Part shown: positions 33,497-42,155 of the stretch, piece after piece
How the letters are laid out: each line of letters opens with the position of its first letter
Numbering within the stretch: the first letter of the stretch is position 1
NCBI GenBank assembly: GCA_937906165.1
Contig: CALCYA010000131.1
Coordinates: 1-53,498, forward strand
Length of the DNA: 53,498 bases
Reading direction: 5' to 3'
Source: an uncultured Bacteroidales bacterium
GTDB taxonomy: Bacteria; Bacteroidota; Bacteroidia; Bacteroidales; Bacteroidaceae
Translations under genes and position numbers: made by a program
Notes under the pieces: model-generated
Databases searched by the model: none
The model's input: the letters and a program-made list of their open reading frames with translations, nothing else
Told to the model about the DNA's origin: nothing

Positions 33497-35191
33497 ATGG
33501 GAAAAGATAAGATAACAGGTTGCGAGGCGCTGATGCGCTCGCTTGTGAATGAGGGAGTCGATACTGTCTTCGGCTATCCCGGTGGTTCGATAATGCCGGT
33601 GTTCGATGCGATGTACGACTACCAGAAAGTATTCCGCAGTGTGCTTGTACGCCACGAACAGGGTGCAGTACATGCTGCTCAGGGTTATGCCCGCAGTTCA
33701 GGTAAGGTCGGCCTCTGTATAGTTACAAGCGGTCCCGGTGCAACAAACACGCTTACAGGTATAAGTGATGCAATGCTTGACAGTACTCCTGTGGTTGTAA
33801 TTGCTGGTCAGGTGCCTACTGCAGTGTTGGGTACTGATGCCTTCCAGGAGATTGACTTTGTGGGTATAACACAGCCTATAACCAAGTGGAGCTATCAGAT
33901 ACGCCGTGCCGAGGATGTTGCATGGGCTGTTGCAAGAGCATTTTATATTGCCGGAACAGGACGTCCCGGTCCGGTGGTGCTTGACTTTACAAAGGACGCG
34001 CAGACCGCTCTTACGGATTTTGAACCGGCGAAGGTGGAGAATGTACGTAGCTACATTCCTTATCCTACACCTGACAAAGCGGCTGTTGAGGAGGCTGCAA
34101 GGCTCATCAACGCATCGAAACGTCCGTTTGTGCTTGTAGGTCAGGGCGTGGAGCTGGGCGAGGCGCATGAGGAACTGAAGGAGTTCATCGAAAAAGCTGA
34201 TATCCCTGCGGCACGTACACTTATGGGTCTTTCTGCACTGCCTACCGATCATCCGCTCTGTGTCGGCATGTTGGGTATGCACGGTAATTATGGCCCTAAT
34301 GTCAACACCAACGAATGTGACCTGCTCATAGCTGTGGGTATGCGTTTCAGCGACCGTGTGACAGGCAACGTAAAGACGTATGCCAAGCAGGCCAAGGTGA
34401 TACATATCGATATTGACCATGCCGAAATAAACAAGAATGTCGTTGTGGACGTTCCTGTAGTGGGTGACTGCAAGGAGGTGCTTCCGATGCTTACAGCACT
34501 TGTAGAGAAGGCCTCGCACAAGGAGTGGATAGAGAGCTTCCACAAATATAATGCGATAGAGCATGAGAAGGTGATTGAGAAGGCTCTTAACCCGGGTGAA
34601 GGCCCGTTGCTTATGGGTGAGGTCGCACGCAAGGTCAGTGAGGCTACAGGCAACAGCGCAATCCTTGTTACCGACGTGGGCCAGAACCAGATGATGTCGG
34701 CACGTTATTTCAAGTTCACCAAGCCTCACAGCATCCTTACTTCGGGCGGTCTGGGAACAATGGGCTATGGACTCCCTGCTGCCATCGGCGCAAAGATTGC
34801 TATGCCCGAGCGCACCGTGTGTGTCTTTGCAGGTGACGGAGGATTGCAGATGAACATCCAGGAGTTCGGTACAATAATGGAGCAGGGCGTGGCAGTGAAG
34901 ATTATCCTGCTTAACAATAACTTCCTGGGCAATGTGCGCCAGTGGCAGGAACTCTTCTTCAACCACCGCTATTCGTGGACACCTATGCTGAACCCGGATT
35001 ATGCTCTCGTGGCAAAGGGTTACGGTATCGCTTCGCGTCTGGTGACCGAGCGTGAGCAACTTGATGATGCAATAAAGGAGATGCTTGAGACTCCGGGCGC
35101 ATTCCTGCTGCATGTGGCAGTTAAGGAGGAGGCGAACGTAATGCCTATGACACCTCCGGGAGCAACAGTAAGCGAGATGATTTTTGAATAA
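33497..35191 (+). CDS. ilvB: Acetolactate synthase, large subunit
   Basis: 564 residues. Catalytic Glu in R-H-E-Q-G-A-V-H-A-A (about 55), G-P-G-A-T-N, and the thiamine diphosphate/Mg2+ motif G-D-G-G-L-Q-M-N...N-N (about 445-475). The FAD-binding middle domain is complete. It condenses pyruvate with pyruvate or 2-oxobutyrate, the first committed step for Val, Leu and Ile. It works as a complex with IlvN, whose gene starts 16 bp on. A long open frame antisense to it (33698-35113) is a compositional artefact. Confidence 0.97.
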   Translation: MGKDKITGCEALMRSLVNEGVDTVFGYPGGSIMPVFDAMYDYQKVFRSVLVRHEQGAVHAAQGYARSSGKVGLCIVTSGPGATNTLTGISDAMLDSTPVVVIAGQVPTAVLGTDAFQEIDFVGITQPITKWSYQIRRAEDVAWAVARAFYIAGTGRPGPVVLDFTKDAQTALTDFEPAKVENVRSYIPYPTPDKAAVEEAARLINASKRPFVLVGQGVELGEAHEELKEFIEKADIPAARTLMGLSALPTDHPLCVGMLGMHGNYGPNVNTNECDLLIAVGMRFSDRVTGNVKTYAKQAKVIHIDIDHAEINKNVVVDVPVVGDCKEVLPMLTALVEKASHKEWIESFHKYNAIEHEKVIEKALNPGEGPLLMGEVARKVSEATGNSAILVTDVGQNQMMSARYFKFTKPHSILTSGGLGTMGYGLPAAIGAKIAMPERTVCVFAGDGGLQMNIQEFGTIMEQGVAVKIILLNNNFLGNVRQWQELFFNHRYSWTPMLNPDYALVAKGYGIASRLVTEREQLDDAIKEMLETPGAFLLHVAVKEEANVMPMTPPGATVSEMIFE

Positions 35192-35207
35192 AGCCCAATT
35201 TAAGAGT

Positions 35208-35762
35208 ATGGAAAAGAAACTTTATACAATCATTATATATACCGAGAACATCGCGGGTATGCTTAACCAGGTTACAGCCGAGTTTACCCGAAGAATGATG
35301 AATATTGACACTATAACAGCTTCTTCCTCGTCAGTTGACGGTGTACACCGTTATACAATCTCACTTTGGGGCGAAGAGGATTCAATCCATAAGGTTACAA
35401 AGCGCATTGCAAAGAAGGTGGATGTTCTCAAGGCCGACTATTATGTCGACAATGAGATATTTTTCCAGGAGGTTGCGCTGTATAAACTTTCTACACCGCG
35501 TTTGCTCGAGAACAACGAGATATCACGTATAATACGTCATAACAACGCGCGTGTGATAGAGGTGAATGCCAACTACACCGTTGTTGAGATGACAGGTCAG
35601 ACAGATACCGTCGTGAACCTCTACAATGAGTTCGTGGCTCAGGACTGTATCCTGCAGTTTGTGAAATCGGGTCGCGTAGCAGTGCCACGTGCATCGCAGG
35701 CAAGCCTTGGCGATTTGCTTTTCGACGAGGATTATAAACGTAAATCAGTAAAAAACAGATAA
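35208..35762 (+). CDS. ilvN: Acetolactate synthase, small (regulatory) subunit
   Basis: 184 residues from ATG 35208 (M-E-K-K-L-Y-T-I-I-I-Y-T-E-N-I-A-G-M-L-N-Q-V). A TTG upstream at 35184 would add eight residues overlapping ilvB and is unlikely. An ACT domain spans about 4-80, with V-D-G-V-H-R-Y-T-I; a second regulatory domain follows. It activates IlvB and gives feedback inhibition by valine. Length is nearer to the IlvH class (about 160-180) than to the 96-residue E. coli IlvN. Confidence 0.95.
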   Translation: MEKKLYTIIIYTENIAGMLNQVTAEFTRRMMNIDTITASSSSVDGVHRYTISLWGEEDSIHKVTKRIAKKVDVLKADYYVDNEIFFQEVALYKLSTPRLLENNEISRIIRHNNARVIEVNANYTVVEMTGQTDTVVNLYNEFVAQDCILQFVKSGRVAVPRASQASLGDLLFDEDYKRKSVKNR

Positions 35763-35767
35763 CAATT

Positions 35768-36811
35768 ATGGCAGAAATGAATTTTGGCGGAGTTGTTGAG
35801 AATGTAACCACTCCCGTAGAGTTTTCACTTGAGAAAGCACGTGAGGTGCTTAAGAACGAGACAATTGCAGTACTTGGATACGGTGTTCAGGGTCCTGGTC
35901 AGGCATGCAACTTGCGCGACAACGGTTTCAATGTGATCGTTGGCCAGCGTGAGGGTGCTACCTATGACAAGGCGGTAAAGGACGGATGGGTTCCGGGCGA
36001 GACCCTCTTCTCTCTTGAGGAGGCTGCAGAGCGCGGTACAATTGTATGTATGCTCCTTTCCGATGCTGCGCAGATTGCTGTATGGCCCAGAATCAAGGGC
36101 TCGCTCACAGCAGGCAAGGCTCTCTACTTCTCTCACGGTTTCGGTATCAACTGGAGCGACCGTACAGGCATCGTCCCTCCACAGGATGTTGACGTGATTA
36201 TGGTTGCCCCCAAGGGTTCAGGAACCTCTTTGCGTACAATGTTCCTCGAGGGACGTGGTGTTAACGCGTCTTATGCTGTTCATCAGGATGCTACCGGCAA
36301 TGCTCTTGAGAGAGTGCTTGCATTCGGTATCGGCATCGGTTCAGGTTATATGTTCGAGACAACATTCGAACGTGAGGCTGTTTCGGACCTCACCGGTGAG
36401 CGTGGCTCACTGATGGGTGCTATCCAGGGACTCTTCCTCGCGCAGTACGAGGTTCTGCGTGAGAACGGTCATACTCCTTCTGAGGCTTTCAACGAGACTG
36501 TCGAGGAGTTGACCCAGTCACTCATGCCTCTCTTCTCGGCAAAGGGTATGGACTGGATGTATGCTAACTGCTCTACAACAGCACAGCGTGGTGCTCTTGA
36601 CTGGATGACTCCATTCCACGATGCCATCAAGCCTGTAATGTACAGACTCTATGAGTCGGTAAAGAGCGGTAACGAGGCACAGATTTCTATCGATTCGAAC
36701 TCGCAGCCCGACTATCGCGAGAAGCTCAACGAGGAGCTCAAGGCGTTGCGCGAGAGCGAGATGTGGCGCACAGCAGAGGTTGTCCGCCGTTTGCGTCCCG
36801 AGAACAATTGA
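35768..36811 (+). CDS. ilvC: Ketol-acid reductoisomerase
   Basis: 347 residues, class I length. Rossmann motif G-Y-G-V-Q-G-P-G-Q-A-C-N-L-R-D-N-G (about 36-52), S-H-G-F-G-I-N, A-P-K-G-S-G and the C-terminal knotted domain with E-T-F/T-F-E-R-E and L-M-G...G. It isomerises and reduces acetolactate or acetohydroxybutyrate with NAD(P)H. The gene is 5 bp after ilvN and ends the operon at the hairpin at 36829-36860. Codon use suggests high expression. Confidence 0.96.
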   Translation: MAEMNFGGVVENVTTPVEFSLEKAREVLKNETIAVLGYGVQGPGQACNLRDNGFNVIVGQREGATYDKAVKDGWVPGETLFSLEEAAERGTIVCMLLSDAAQIAVWPRIKGSLTAGKALYFSHGFGINWSDRTGIVPPQDVDVIMVAPKGSGTSLRTMFLEGRGVNASYAVHQDATGNALERVLAFGIGIGSGYMFETTFEREAVSDLTGERGSLMGAIQGLFLAQYEVLRENGHTPSEAFNETVEELTQSLMPLFSAKGMDWMYANCSTTAQRGALDWMTPFHDAIKPVMYRLYESVKSGNEAQISIDSNSQPDYREKLNEELKALRESEMWRTAEVVRRLRPENN

Positions 36812-36828
36812 TCGGAGAAAACAGTGAT

Positions 36829-36860
36829 GGAAAGGCTGCGCTGCAGGGCGTGGCCTTTCT
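36829..36860 (+). terminator. Terminator of the ilv operon
   Basis: Arms 36829-36841 and 36848-36860 form a 13-bp stem with several G-U pairs and a 6-nt loop, 18 bases after the ilvC stop. T content downstream is moderate. Confidence 0.75.
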
Positions 36861-36931
36861 TGTTTGATACTAATAGGGATTTCCCCCTCTTTTTGTAGGT
36901 TTTTTCCCTTTTCGCAATGTTTATATGGTTA

Positions 36932-36939
36932 TATTTTTG
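36932..36939 (+). promoter_or_regulatory. Possible promoter -7 element for the 36970 gene
   Basis: TATTTTTG matches TAnnTTTG exactly, 30 bases before the ATG at 36970. No clear -33 box. Confidence 0.5.
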
Positions 36940-36969
36940 TACCAGAATAAAAACCAAAGACGAACGACT

Positions 36970-38475
36970 ATGAAAAATCAGGTAATGAAAATGCAGTCAA
37001 GAGACGTCAAGATGATTGTTGCGATGTTTCTGGTTCTCGTTTCTCCGCTTGTTGCAACGGCGCAGGTCGATGATGTGTATTTTGTGCCCACAAAGGAGAA
37101 TGAGGAGAAGGTACTGGTTGTGAAGAGTACAGCCGAGAAGTATAATATTGACAATACTTCTGAAAGTTCTATGCGTAATGTCGACGAGTATAACCGTCGT
37201 TCTACAGCATACACCAATGCTCCCGATGAGTATATCGATGAGAACTACACCGATGAGTATGTGTATGAGGATGACTCTTACGATGACTACAGCTATTCGA
37301 CACGTATAATACGTTTCCGTAATCCTCGTAGGGCTGTGTATAGTTCTATCTATTGGGATCTGATGTACGGTTGCGGCATAAATGACTGGCTCATCTATGA
37401 CAACGGATACAGCATAGACATATATCCTACTTATAATAATCCGTTCTATTTCTGGAGTGATTTCGCATTCTCATGGAATCCTTTCAGCTGGTACAGTTGG
37501 CATAGTTGGCACAGTTGGCATCATGCAGCCCACTGGGGATGGCATCACCCTTATTACAGCCACTATTACGGTCACTGCTACGACCACTATTACGGTCACT
37601 ATTACGGTCACCACAACCACATAGCAATGCATCCGAACCACAATTATTGGAGTCCTTCACGCCGTAATAACCGTTATATCCCTACAAACGGTGCCGTAGG
37701 CGGTGGACGATATGAAAGAGGTGAGGGTAGCCGTGGAAACAGGGTGGCTGCATCGGACAAGAAAAATAGCGGCAGAGTAAACCTTCGTGGCAATGCGGGC
37801 AACCGTAGCGACAAGGTCGCATCGGCTGACAGAGGCACTTCCAACAATAACAACAGCGGCAGAGTAAACCTTCGTGGCAATGCGGGCAACCGTAGCGACA
37901 AGGTCGCATCGGCCGACAGAGGCACTTCCAACAATAACAATAGCGGCAGAGTAAATCTGCGCGGCAATGCCGGCAATAGAGGTAACAATGCTGCAGCACA
38001 GAGCGGTAACAATAGAAATGAGAATGTTGCAGGCTTCAAGATCGGCGGCAATCAGGGACGTGACAATGCAATACGTCGTCAGCAGCCGGCACGCGGTTCG
38101 TCAAATGTAAACAACAGCCGTGCGGCAAACAGTGGCAAGAGCAACAGTGAGAGTGTGCGTCAACAGAAGAACAATAACACCTCAAACAGTTCTAACCGTG
38201 GCAGTTCGGTCAACCGTAGAAGTTCTGGTTCTTCATCAGGGTACAACCGTCCGAGCAGTACCAGTGTGACACGCTCACGCAACTCCTCGTCATCAGAGAA
38301 CCGTAGCAGTTCAAGCTACAGCCGCAGTTCGGGCAGTTCCCGCAACAACAGCTCAAGCTATAGCCGTAGTTCAAGTTCACGCAGCAGCTCAAGTTTCGGT
38401 GGCGGTTCACGCAGCGGTTCATCTGGCGGCTCACGCTCAGGTGGTTCACGCGGCGGTGGCGGCAGAGGCAGATGA
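36970..38475 (+). CDS. Secreted low-complexity protein: His/Tyr-rich core, 29-residue repeats and Arg/Ser/Gly tail
   Basis: 501 residues from ATG 36970; the frame extends 15 codons upstream without signal character. A signal peptide (M-I-V-A-M-F-L-V-L, cleavage after A-T-A-Q near residue 34) shows export. In order: an acidic Tyr/Asp-rich segment (about 85-115), a short possibly globular part with R-A-V-Y-S-S-I-Y-W-D (about 116-165), a His/Tyr/Trp-rich stretch (about 175-225; W-H-S-W-H and Y-Y-G-H units), 29-residue repeats (about 267-340), and a tail of Arg, Ser and Gly (about 410-501) ending S-R-G-G-G-G-R-G-R. The His-rich part could bind metal or haem and the basic tail could bind nucleic acid or polysaccharide; both are inference. 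I recognise no enzyme domain. A FadL-like gene follows 45 bp on. Confidence 0.8.
   Translation: MKNQVMKMQSRDVKMIVAMFLVLVSPLVATAQVDDVYFVPTKENEEKVLVVKSTAEKYNIDNTSESSMRNVDEYNRRSTAYTNAPDEYIDENYTDEYVYEDDSYDDYSYSTRIIRFRNPRRAVYSSIYWDLMYGCGINDWLIYDNGYSIDIYPTYNNPFYFWSDFAFSWNPFSWYSWHSWHSWHHAAHWGWHHPYYSHYYGHCYDHYYGHYYGHHNHIAMHPNHNYWSPSRRNNRYIPTNGAVGGGRYERGEGSRGNRVAASDKKNSGRVNLRGNAGNRSDKVASADRGTSNNNNSGRVNLRGNAGNRSDKVASADRGTSNNNNSGRVNLRGNAGNRGNNAAAQSGNNRNENVAGFKIGGNQGRDNAIRRQQPARGSSNVNNSRAANSGKSNSESVRQQKNNNTSNSSNRGSSVNRRSSGSSSGYNRPSSTSVTRSRNSSSSENRSSSSYSRSSGSSRNNSSSYSRSSSSRSSSSFGGGSRSGSSGGSRSGGSRGGGGRGR
37768..37991 (+). repeat. 87-bp tandem repeat inside the low-complexity gene
   Basis: Units start at 37768, 37855 and 37942, exactly 87 bp (29 codons) apart; the first two are nearly identical and the third is truncated and more diverged. 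The encoded unit begins S-G-R-V-N-L-R-G-N-A-G-N-R. Near-identity at the DNA level suggests recent duplication and possible copy-number change. Confidence 0.95.
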
Positions 38476-38520
38476 TGAAATATGTGAATATAGAGTTTAA
38501 TGTCTACTATCAAATAAATA

Positions 38521-40059
38521 ATGACTACTATGAAAAAGATAATATGCAGTTTGCTCCTTTCACTCCCGTTGGGAGTCGGTGCACAGACTTTATATGACGT
38601 TACTCCATTTATGGACAACGACCTTACCGGAACTTCACGTTTCATCTCAATGGGAGGCTCCATGGGTGCTTTGGGTGGTGATATCTCGGTAATGGGAACA
38701 AACCCTGCAGGTATAGCCCTGTACCGCCGTTCGGATTTCTCCTTTACCGGAAGCCTCAACTTCAACAACACCAAAGCAAAGTACAACAAGACATCCGTGT
38801 CGTCTGACTATGCTTCTGGTGATGTTGAGAGCATGGGTGCTGTACTCGCCAACAAGATGAATGACGGCGGTTCGTTGAAGTTCCTTAATGTGGGTATGGG
38901 CTATCGCCGCAAGAACGGTCTTTCAAGAGAGTTCGAGATGGCCGGTCCCGCTGATGATGGCTTCTCACAGCAGTATGTGATAAGGGACCTGTACGACAAC
39001 AATCCTTTCGATTTGGGTTCAATAGACGGTTATTCATATTCCGACTTCTATTACAGTTGGTTGCCGTTGCTTGCAACATATGCGAATATCGGTGATGTTG
39101 ACGGTAACCTGATAACTACTCCCGACGGGGAACTCATATATAACCCTACGGACATCGGTTTTATAGGTAAGGAACGTGGCGGTGTCTCCGAGGTTGATGT
39201 GAACCTTGCCGCAAACTTCAACGACAGGATTTATGTTGGTGCAACACTCTCATTTGCCAATGTGGACTACAGTACAGAAAACCTCTATTATGAGAATGAC
39301 GAAATAGGTGAGATATATTCAATAGGCAACTACAATCATATTGAAGGAACAGGATTCAGCGTAAAGCTCGGAACTATCATCCGTCCGTTCCAGTACTCGC
39401 CTTTCAAGTTCGGTTTAGCCGTGCATACTCCGACATGGTATAGCCTCAAGAGCTACTCATATGCCGATATCCAGGGACCGTTCGAGGATTTCTACGATAC
39501 ACGCGATTGGGACCTGTATGATGGTGAGTTGCGTACAAAGAGCAAGTTCAGAACACCTTGGCGCTTCAGCGCTTCGGCCTCTTACACAATAGGCTCAGCT
39601 GTGGCATTGAATGCGGAGTATGAATATGCAGACTACTCATCGGCAAAGTTCGGCCGTGTAGGGTTCAGTGGTAAGAATGCCCAGAACGAGGAGATAAAGT
39701 ACAACCTCAAGGAACAGCACACAGTGCGTCTGGGTGCAGAGTTCAACCTTAACAAGAACTTCTGCCTGCGTGCAGGATACAACTACTCTACAGCGCCTTT
39801 CCGTAAGGATGCATATAAGAGTATGTACAATATGCCAGTGACATCGACTTCTACAGAGTATATCAACAGGTTCGACCGTGAGGCTGTGAGTCTTGGTGCA
39901 GGCTACCGTGGAAAGATGTTCTACTTTGATATGGCTTATGTATTGCAGACCCAAGAGGCGGATTTCTATCCATTTGCCGATCCTGAATATTATAATCCCG
40001 CTGCAGAGGTGGAATTTACTGACCACACTATTACCGCAACGTTAGGAATCAAGTTCTGA
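38521..40059 (+). CDS. FadL/OmpP1-family outer-membrane protein
   Basis: 512 residues from ATG 38521; an in-frame ATG at 38530 (M-K-K-I-I-C-S) gives a more usual signal peptide start and may be the true one. Cleavage is after G-V-G-A-Q. The mature start (L-Y-D-V-T-P-F-M-D-N-D-L-T-G-T-S-R-F) and M-G-G-S-M-G-A-L-G-G-D...N-P-A-G-I match the OmpP1/FadL proteins of Bacteroidota, a 14-stranded barrel family that moves hydrophobic compounds across the outer membrane. The C-terminus (I-T-A-T-L-G-I-K-F) is a beta-signal. It is convergent with the DUF4421 gene with only 6 bp between stops and no obvious terminator. Confidence 0.88.
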   Translation: MTTMKKIICSLLLSLPLGVGAQTLYDVTPFMDNDLTGTSRFISMGGSMGALGGDISVMGTNPAGIALYRRSDFSFTGSLNFNNTKAKYNKTSVSSDYASGDVESMGAVLANKMNDGGSLKFLNVGMGYRRKNGLSREFEMAGPADDGFSQQYVIRDLYDNNPFDLGSIDGYSYSDFYYSWLPLLATYANIGDVDGNLITTPDGELIYNPTDIGFIGKERGGVSEVDVNLAANFNDRIYVGATLSFANVDYSTENLYYENDEIGEIYSIGNYNHIEGTGFSVKLGTIIRPFQYSPFKFGLAVHTPTWYSLKSYSYADIQGPFEDFYDTRDWDLYDGELRTKSKFRTPWRFSASASYTIGSAVALNAEYEYADYSSAKFGRVGFSGKNAQNEEIKYNLKEQHTVRLGAEFNLNKNFCLRAGYNYSTAPFRKDAYKSMYNMPVTSTSTEYINRFDREAVSLGAGYRGKMFYFDMAYVLQTQEADFYPFADPEYYNPAAEVEFTDHTITATLGIKF

Positions 40060-40065
40060 TGCCGT

Positions 40066-41157
40066 TTATTTCCTGCGCCAGAAATTGACACCGAAATATA
40101 CGCTTATGACACCGAATCCGTTCAGTATCGAGAATGTACTCTTGTTGTACGAATAGGTGTGTGCTACAAGTGATGCGCCGGCGTAGTATCTGCTGTTGTT
40201 GTATACTACTGCCGCGCGTGTTATGAGATCAAAATTAATGCTTGACAGGAACTCCTTGCTGCTCTTAAGGTTCAGCGAGGTGTTTTTGTATCCTACGGCA
40301 GGGGTCATTGATATGTTTGCAAGGAAATCCTTGGCAAATACCCAGTTGTAGCTGTATCCGAAATTGATGCTGAAATCCTTGTATCTGACATTCTCGAACT
40401 TCAGCTCGTTGTCAATCTGTTCTCTGATCGGGGTGTCGAACTTTGAATGGTTAAAAAGGAATGACTGTTCGTTGTAGGTTAGTCCAAGAATGAATGAGCC
40501 GGTGCTGATTCTTTGGTTTGTCGTGTGGCTGTATGCTGCACGGTACGAGAATTTCTTGTTGTTGAAGATGTAGTACAGGTTGAGGCCCTTCTGTTTTACC
40601 GACAAGCCGTCAAAGCGGTGGTTGAAATCGGTCAACTCCTTGTTGTTGTCCTGATAGAACCCGTTGAGCCTACGCACCCGGTATCCCTCGCTGCGCTTGC
40701 GGTAGAAGAGGTCAATTCCTACAGCTGCCGTATAGAAACTGAAGTTGAGGTCGGTCTGCGGAGAGTTGCCGCTGATATCGAAACTGTAACCAAGAAAAAT
40801 CCATCTCCATCCCAAGTAAAGCCCCACCTTGTTGCTGTTGTTTGGTGCGAGTGTGATGCTCTGTTCCGAGTCATGCGCCGAGAAACGGTAGTATTCGTAA
40901 CAATATGAATACTGGGGCATGACGGTAAGGTTGAACAGGTCGGGCGAGACGTAGAGGCTGTCCTTTTCGTCAAGTGTGTGCTCGATGAAATTCTCGGTAT
41001 CCTTGAATATCTCCTTTGTCCCGTCAATCATCTTGCCGGTGAAACTATCATCCTTGCCACCGTTCTTCTGTGCGGTTGCCGATGTTGCACATATTAACAT
41101 TATGGCAAACACCAGAATAGTCCATGCAGTTTCCTTTATGGTGGGAGTGAACTTCAT
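40066..41157 (-). CDS. DUF4421 outer-membrane-type protein
   Basis: 363 residues with a signal peptide ending A-T-A-Q (about 30). The mature part has alternating beta strands ending N-F-W-R-R-K. Y-V-S-P-D-L-F-N-L-T-V-M-P-Q-Y and the R-K-R-S-E-G-Y segment are typical of DUF4421 proteins of Bacteroidota. Function unknown; a barrel in the outer membrane is inferred. It is the last gene of a five-gene minus-strand run, 11 bp after the oxidoreductase. Confidence 0.85.
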   Translation of the reverse strand: MKFTPTIKETAWTILVFAIMLICATSATAQKNGGKDDSFTGKMIDGTKEIFKDTENFIEHTLDEKDSLYVSPDLFNLTVMPQYSYCYEYYRFSAHDSEQSITLAPNNSNKVGLYLGWRWIFLGYSFDISGNSPQTDLNFSFYTAAVGIDLFYRKRSEGYRVRRLNGFYQDNNKELTDFNHRFDGLSVKQKGLNLYYIFNNKKFSYRAAYSHTTNQRISTGSFILGLTYNEQSFLFNHSKFDTPIREQIDNELKFENVRYKDFSINFGYSYNWVFAKDFLANISMTPAVGYKNTSLNLKSSKEFLSSINFDLITRAAVVYNNSRYYAGASLVAHTYSYNKSTFSILNGFGVISVYFGVNFWRRK

Positions 41158-41168
41158 AGCTTGTGTAT

Positions 41169-42149
41169 TTACAGAATCTTGCCCAGAATCTTGTCAAGAA
41201 CCCAATTGGTGGGTGTTGCGCTTACACTGTCGCAAGTGCAGTTGCCTTTGTGCTGCAGGTGTTCCACTATATTCCTGATCAGCGGTAGCTGTACATATGT
41301 GGGGTTGGGGATGCTGAAACTCTTCAAGCCCTCCTCGTTGCGCAACTCTATCGGTTCGAAAGTGAATACAGAGAACTTGATTGTTCCGCGGCTGCCGAAA
41401 ATCTCTATGTTGTCTTCCTTTGAAGATTCGTCCGATACAAAACACCATGAACCGGATCCGGGAATCCCCGATTCGAACATGAAACAGGCGCTGACTGTGT
41501 CTTCTGCCTTGTAGAGCCCCCCACGGTTGGCTGCATAACCTTCGGCGTGCAAAATGCATCCGAACATCTCCTGTAACAGATCAATCTGGTGCGGTGCAAG
41601 GTCATAGAAATATCCTCCGCCGGCAATGTCCGGTATGACTCGCCATGGCAGGTTGTCACGGTTGTAGTCAAGGTCACGCGGCGGAACAGAGAAACGTATC
41701 TGTACATTGAGTATTTTGCCGATCTGTGGCAACAGTTCCCTTACTTTCTGGAAATAGGGCAGATAGCGGCGGTAGTATGCCACAAAGCAGGGAACGCCGG
41801 TTTCGCGTGATATGCGGTTGATGCGTGCGCAATCCTCATAGCTCGCAGCGAGCGGTTTCTCGACATATACGGGCTTGCCGGCCTTCATGGCCATAATGGC
41901 AAATGTGGCATGTGACGACGGCGGGGTGGCAATATATACTGCGTTTACCTCTGGGTCATCGATGAGAGCTTGGGCGTCGGTGTAATAGTGCCGTATGTTA
42001 TGTCGTTTGGCATAGCTTCTGGTCTTCTCCTTGTCGCGTCCCATGACTGCAACGACCTCCGAGCCTTTTACGGCAGCAAACGCCGGACCGCTCTTCTTTT
42101 CTGTGGCCTCACCACATCCGATGAAACCCCATTTGATGATGCTTTCCAT
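41169..42149 (-). CDS. Gfo/Idh/MocA-family NAD(P)-dependent oxidoreductase
   Basis: 326 residues. Rossmann nucleotide site G-F-I-G-C-G-E-A-T (8-16), the E-K-P-L-A motif (about 96-100) and the catalytic-region motif G-G-G-Y-F-Y-D-L-A-P-H-Q-I-D (His near 187). The family oxidises or reduces sugars and related polyols; the substrate cannot be told. It sits between two envelope genes, with 6 and 11 bp gaps, so it is cotranscribed, though its metabolic link to them is unclear. Confidence 0.92.
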   Translation of the reverse strand: MESIIKWGFIGCGEATEKKSGPAFAAVKGSEVVAVMGRDKEKTRSYAKRHNIRHYYTDAQALIDDPEVNAVYIATPPSSHATFAIMAMKAGKPVYVEKPLAASYEDCARINRISRETGVPCFVAYYRRYLPYFQKVRELLPQIGKILNVQIRFSVPPRDLDYNRDNLPWRVIPDIAGGGYFYDLAPHQIDLLQEMFGCILHAEGYAANRGGLYKAEDTVSACFMFESGIPGSGSWCFVSDESSKEDNIEIFGSRGTIKFSVFTFEPIELRNEEGLKSFSIPNPTYVQLPLIRNIVEHLQHKGNCTCDSVSATPTNWVLDKILGKIL

Positions 42150-42155
42150 ACTCTA

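Noticed and set aside
33698..35113. 471-codon open frame antisense to ilvB
   Set aside because: It lies wholly within ilvB on the other strand, has Cys/His-rich low-complexity composition, and matches no family; it reflects the third-position bias of ilvB.
37768..37991. CRISPR-like regularly spaced repeats
   Set aside because: The 87-bp units are contiguous coding repeats in frame, with no unique spacers and no cas genes.
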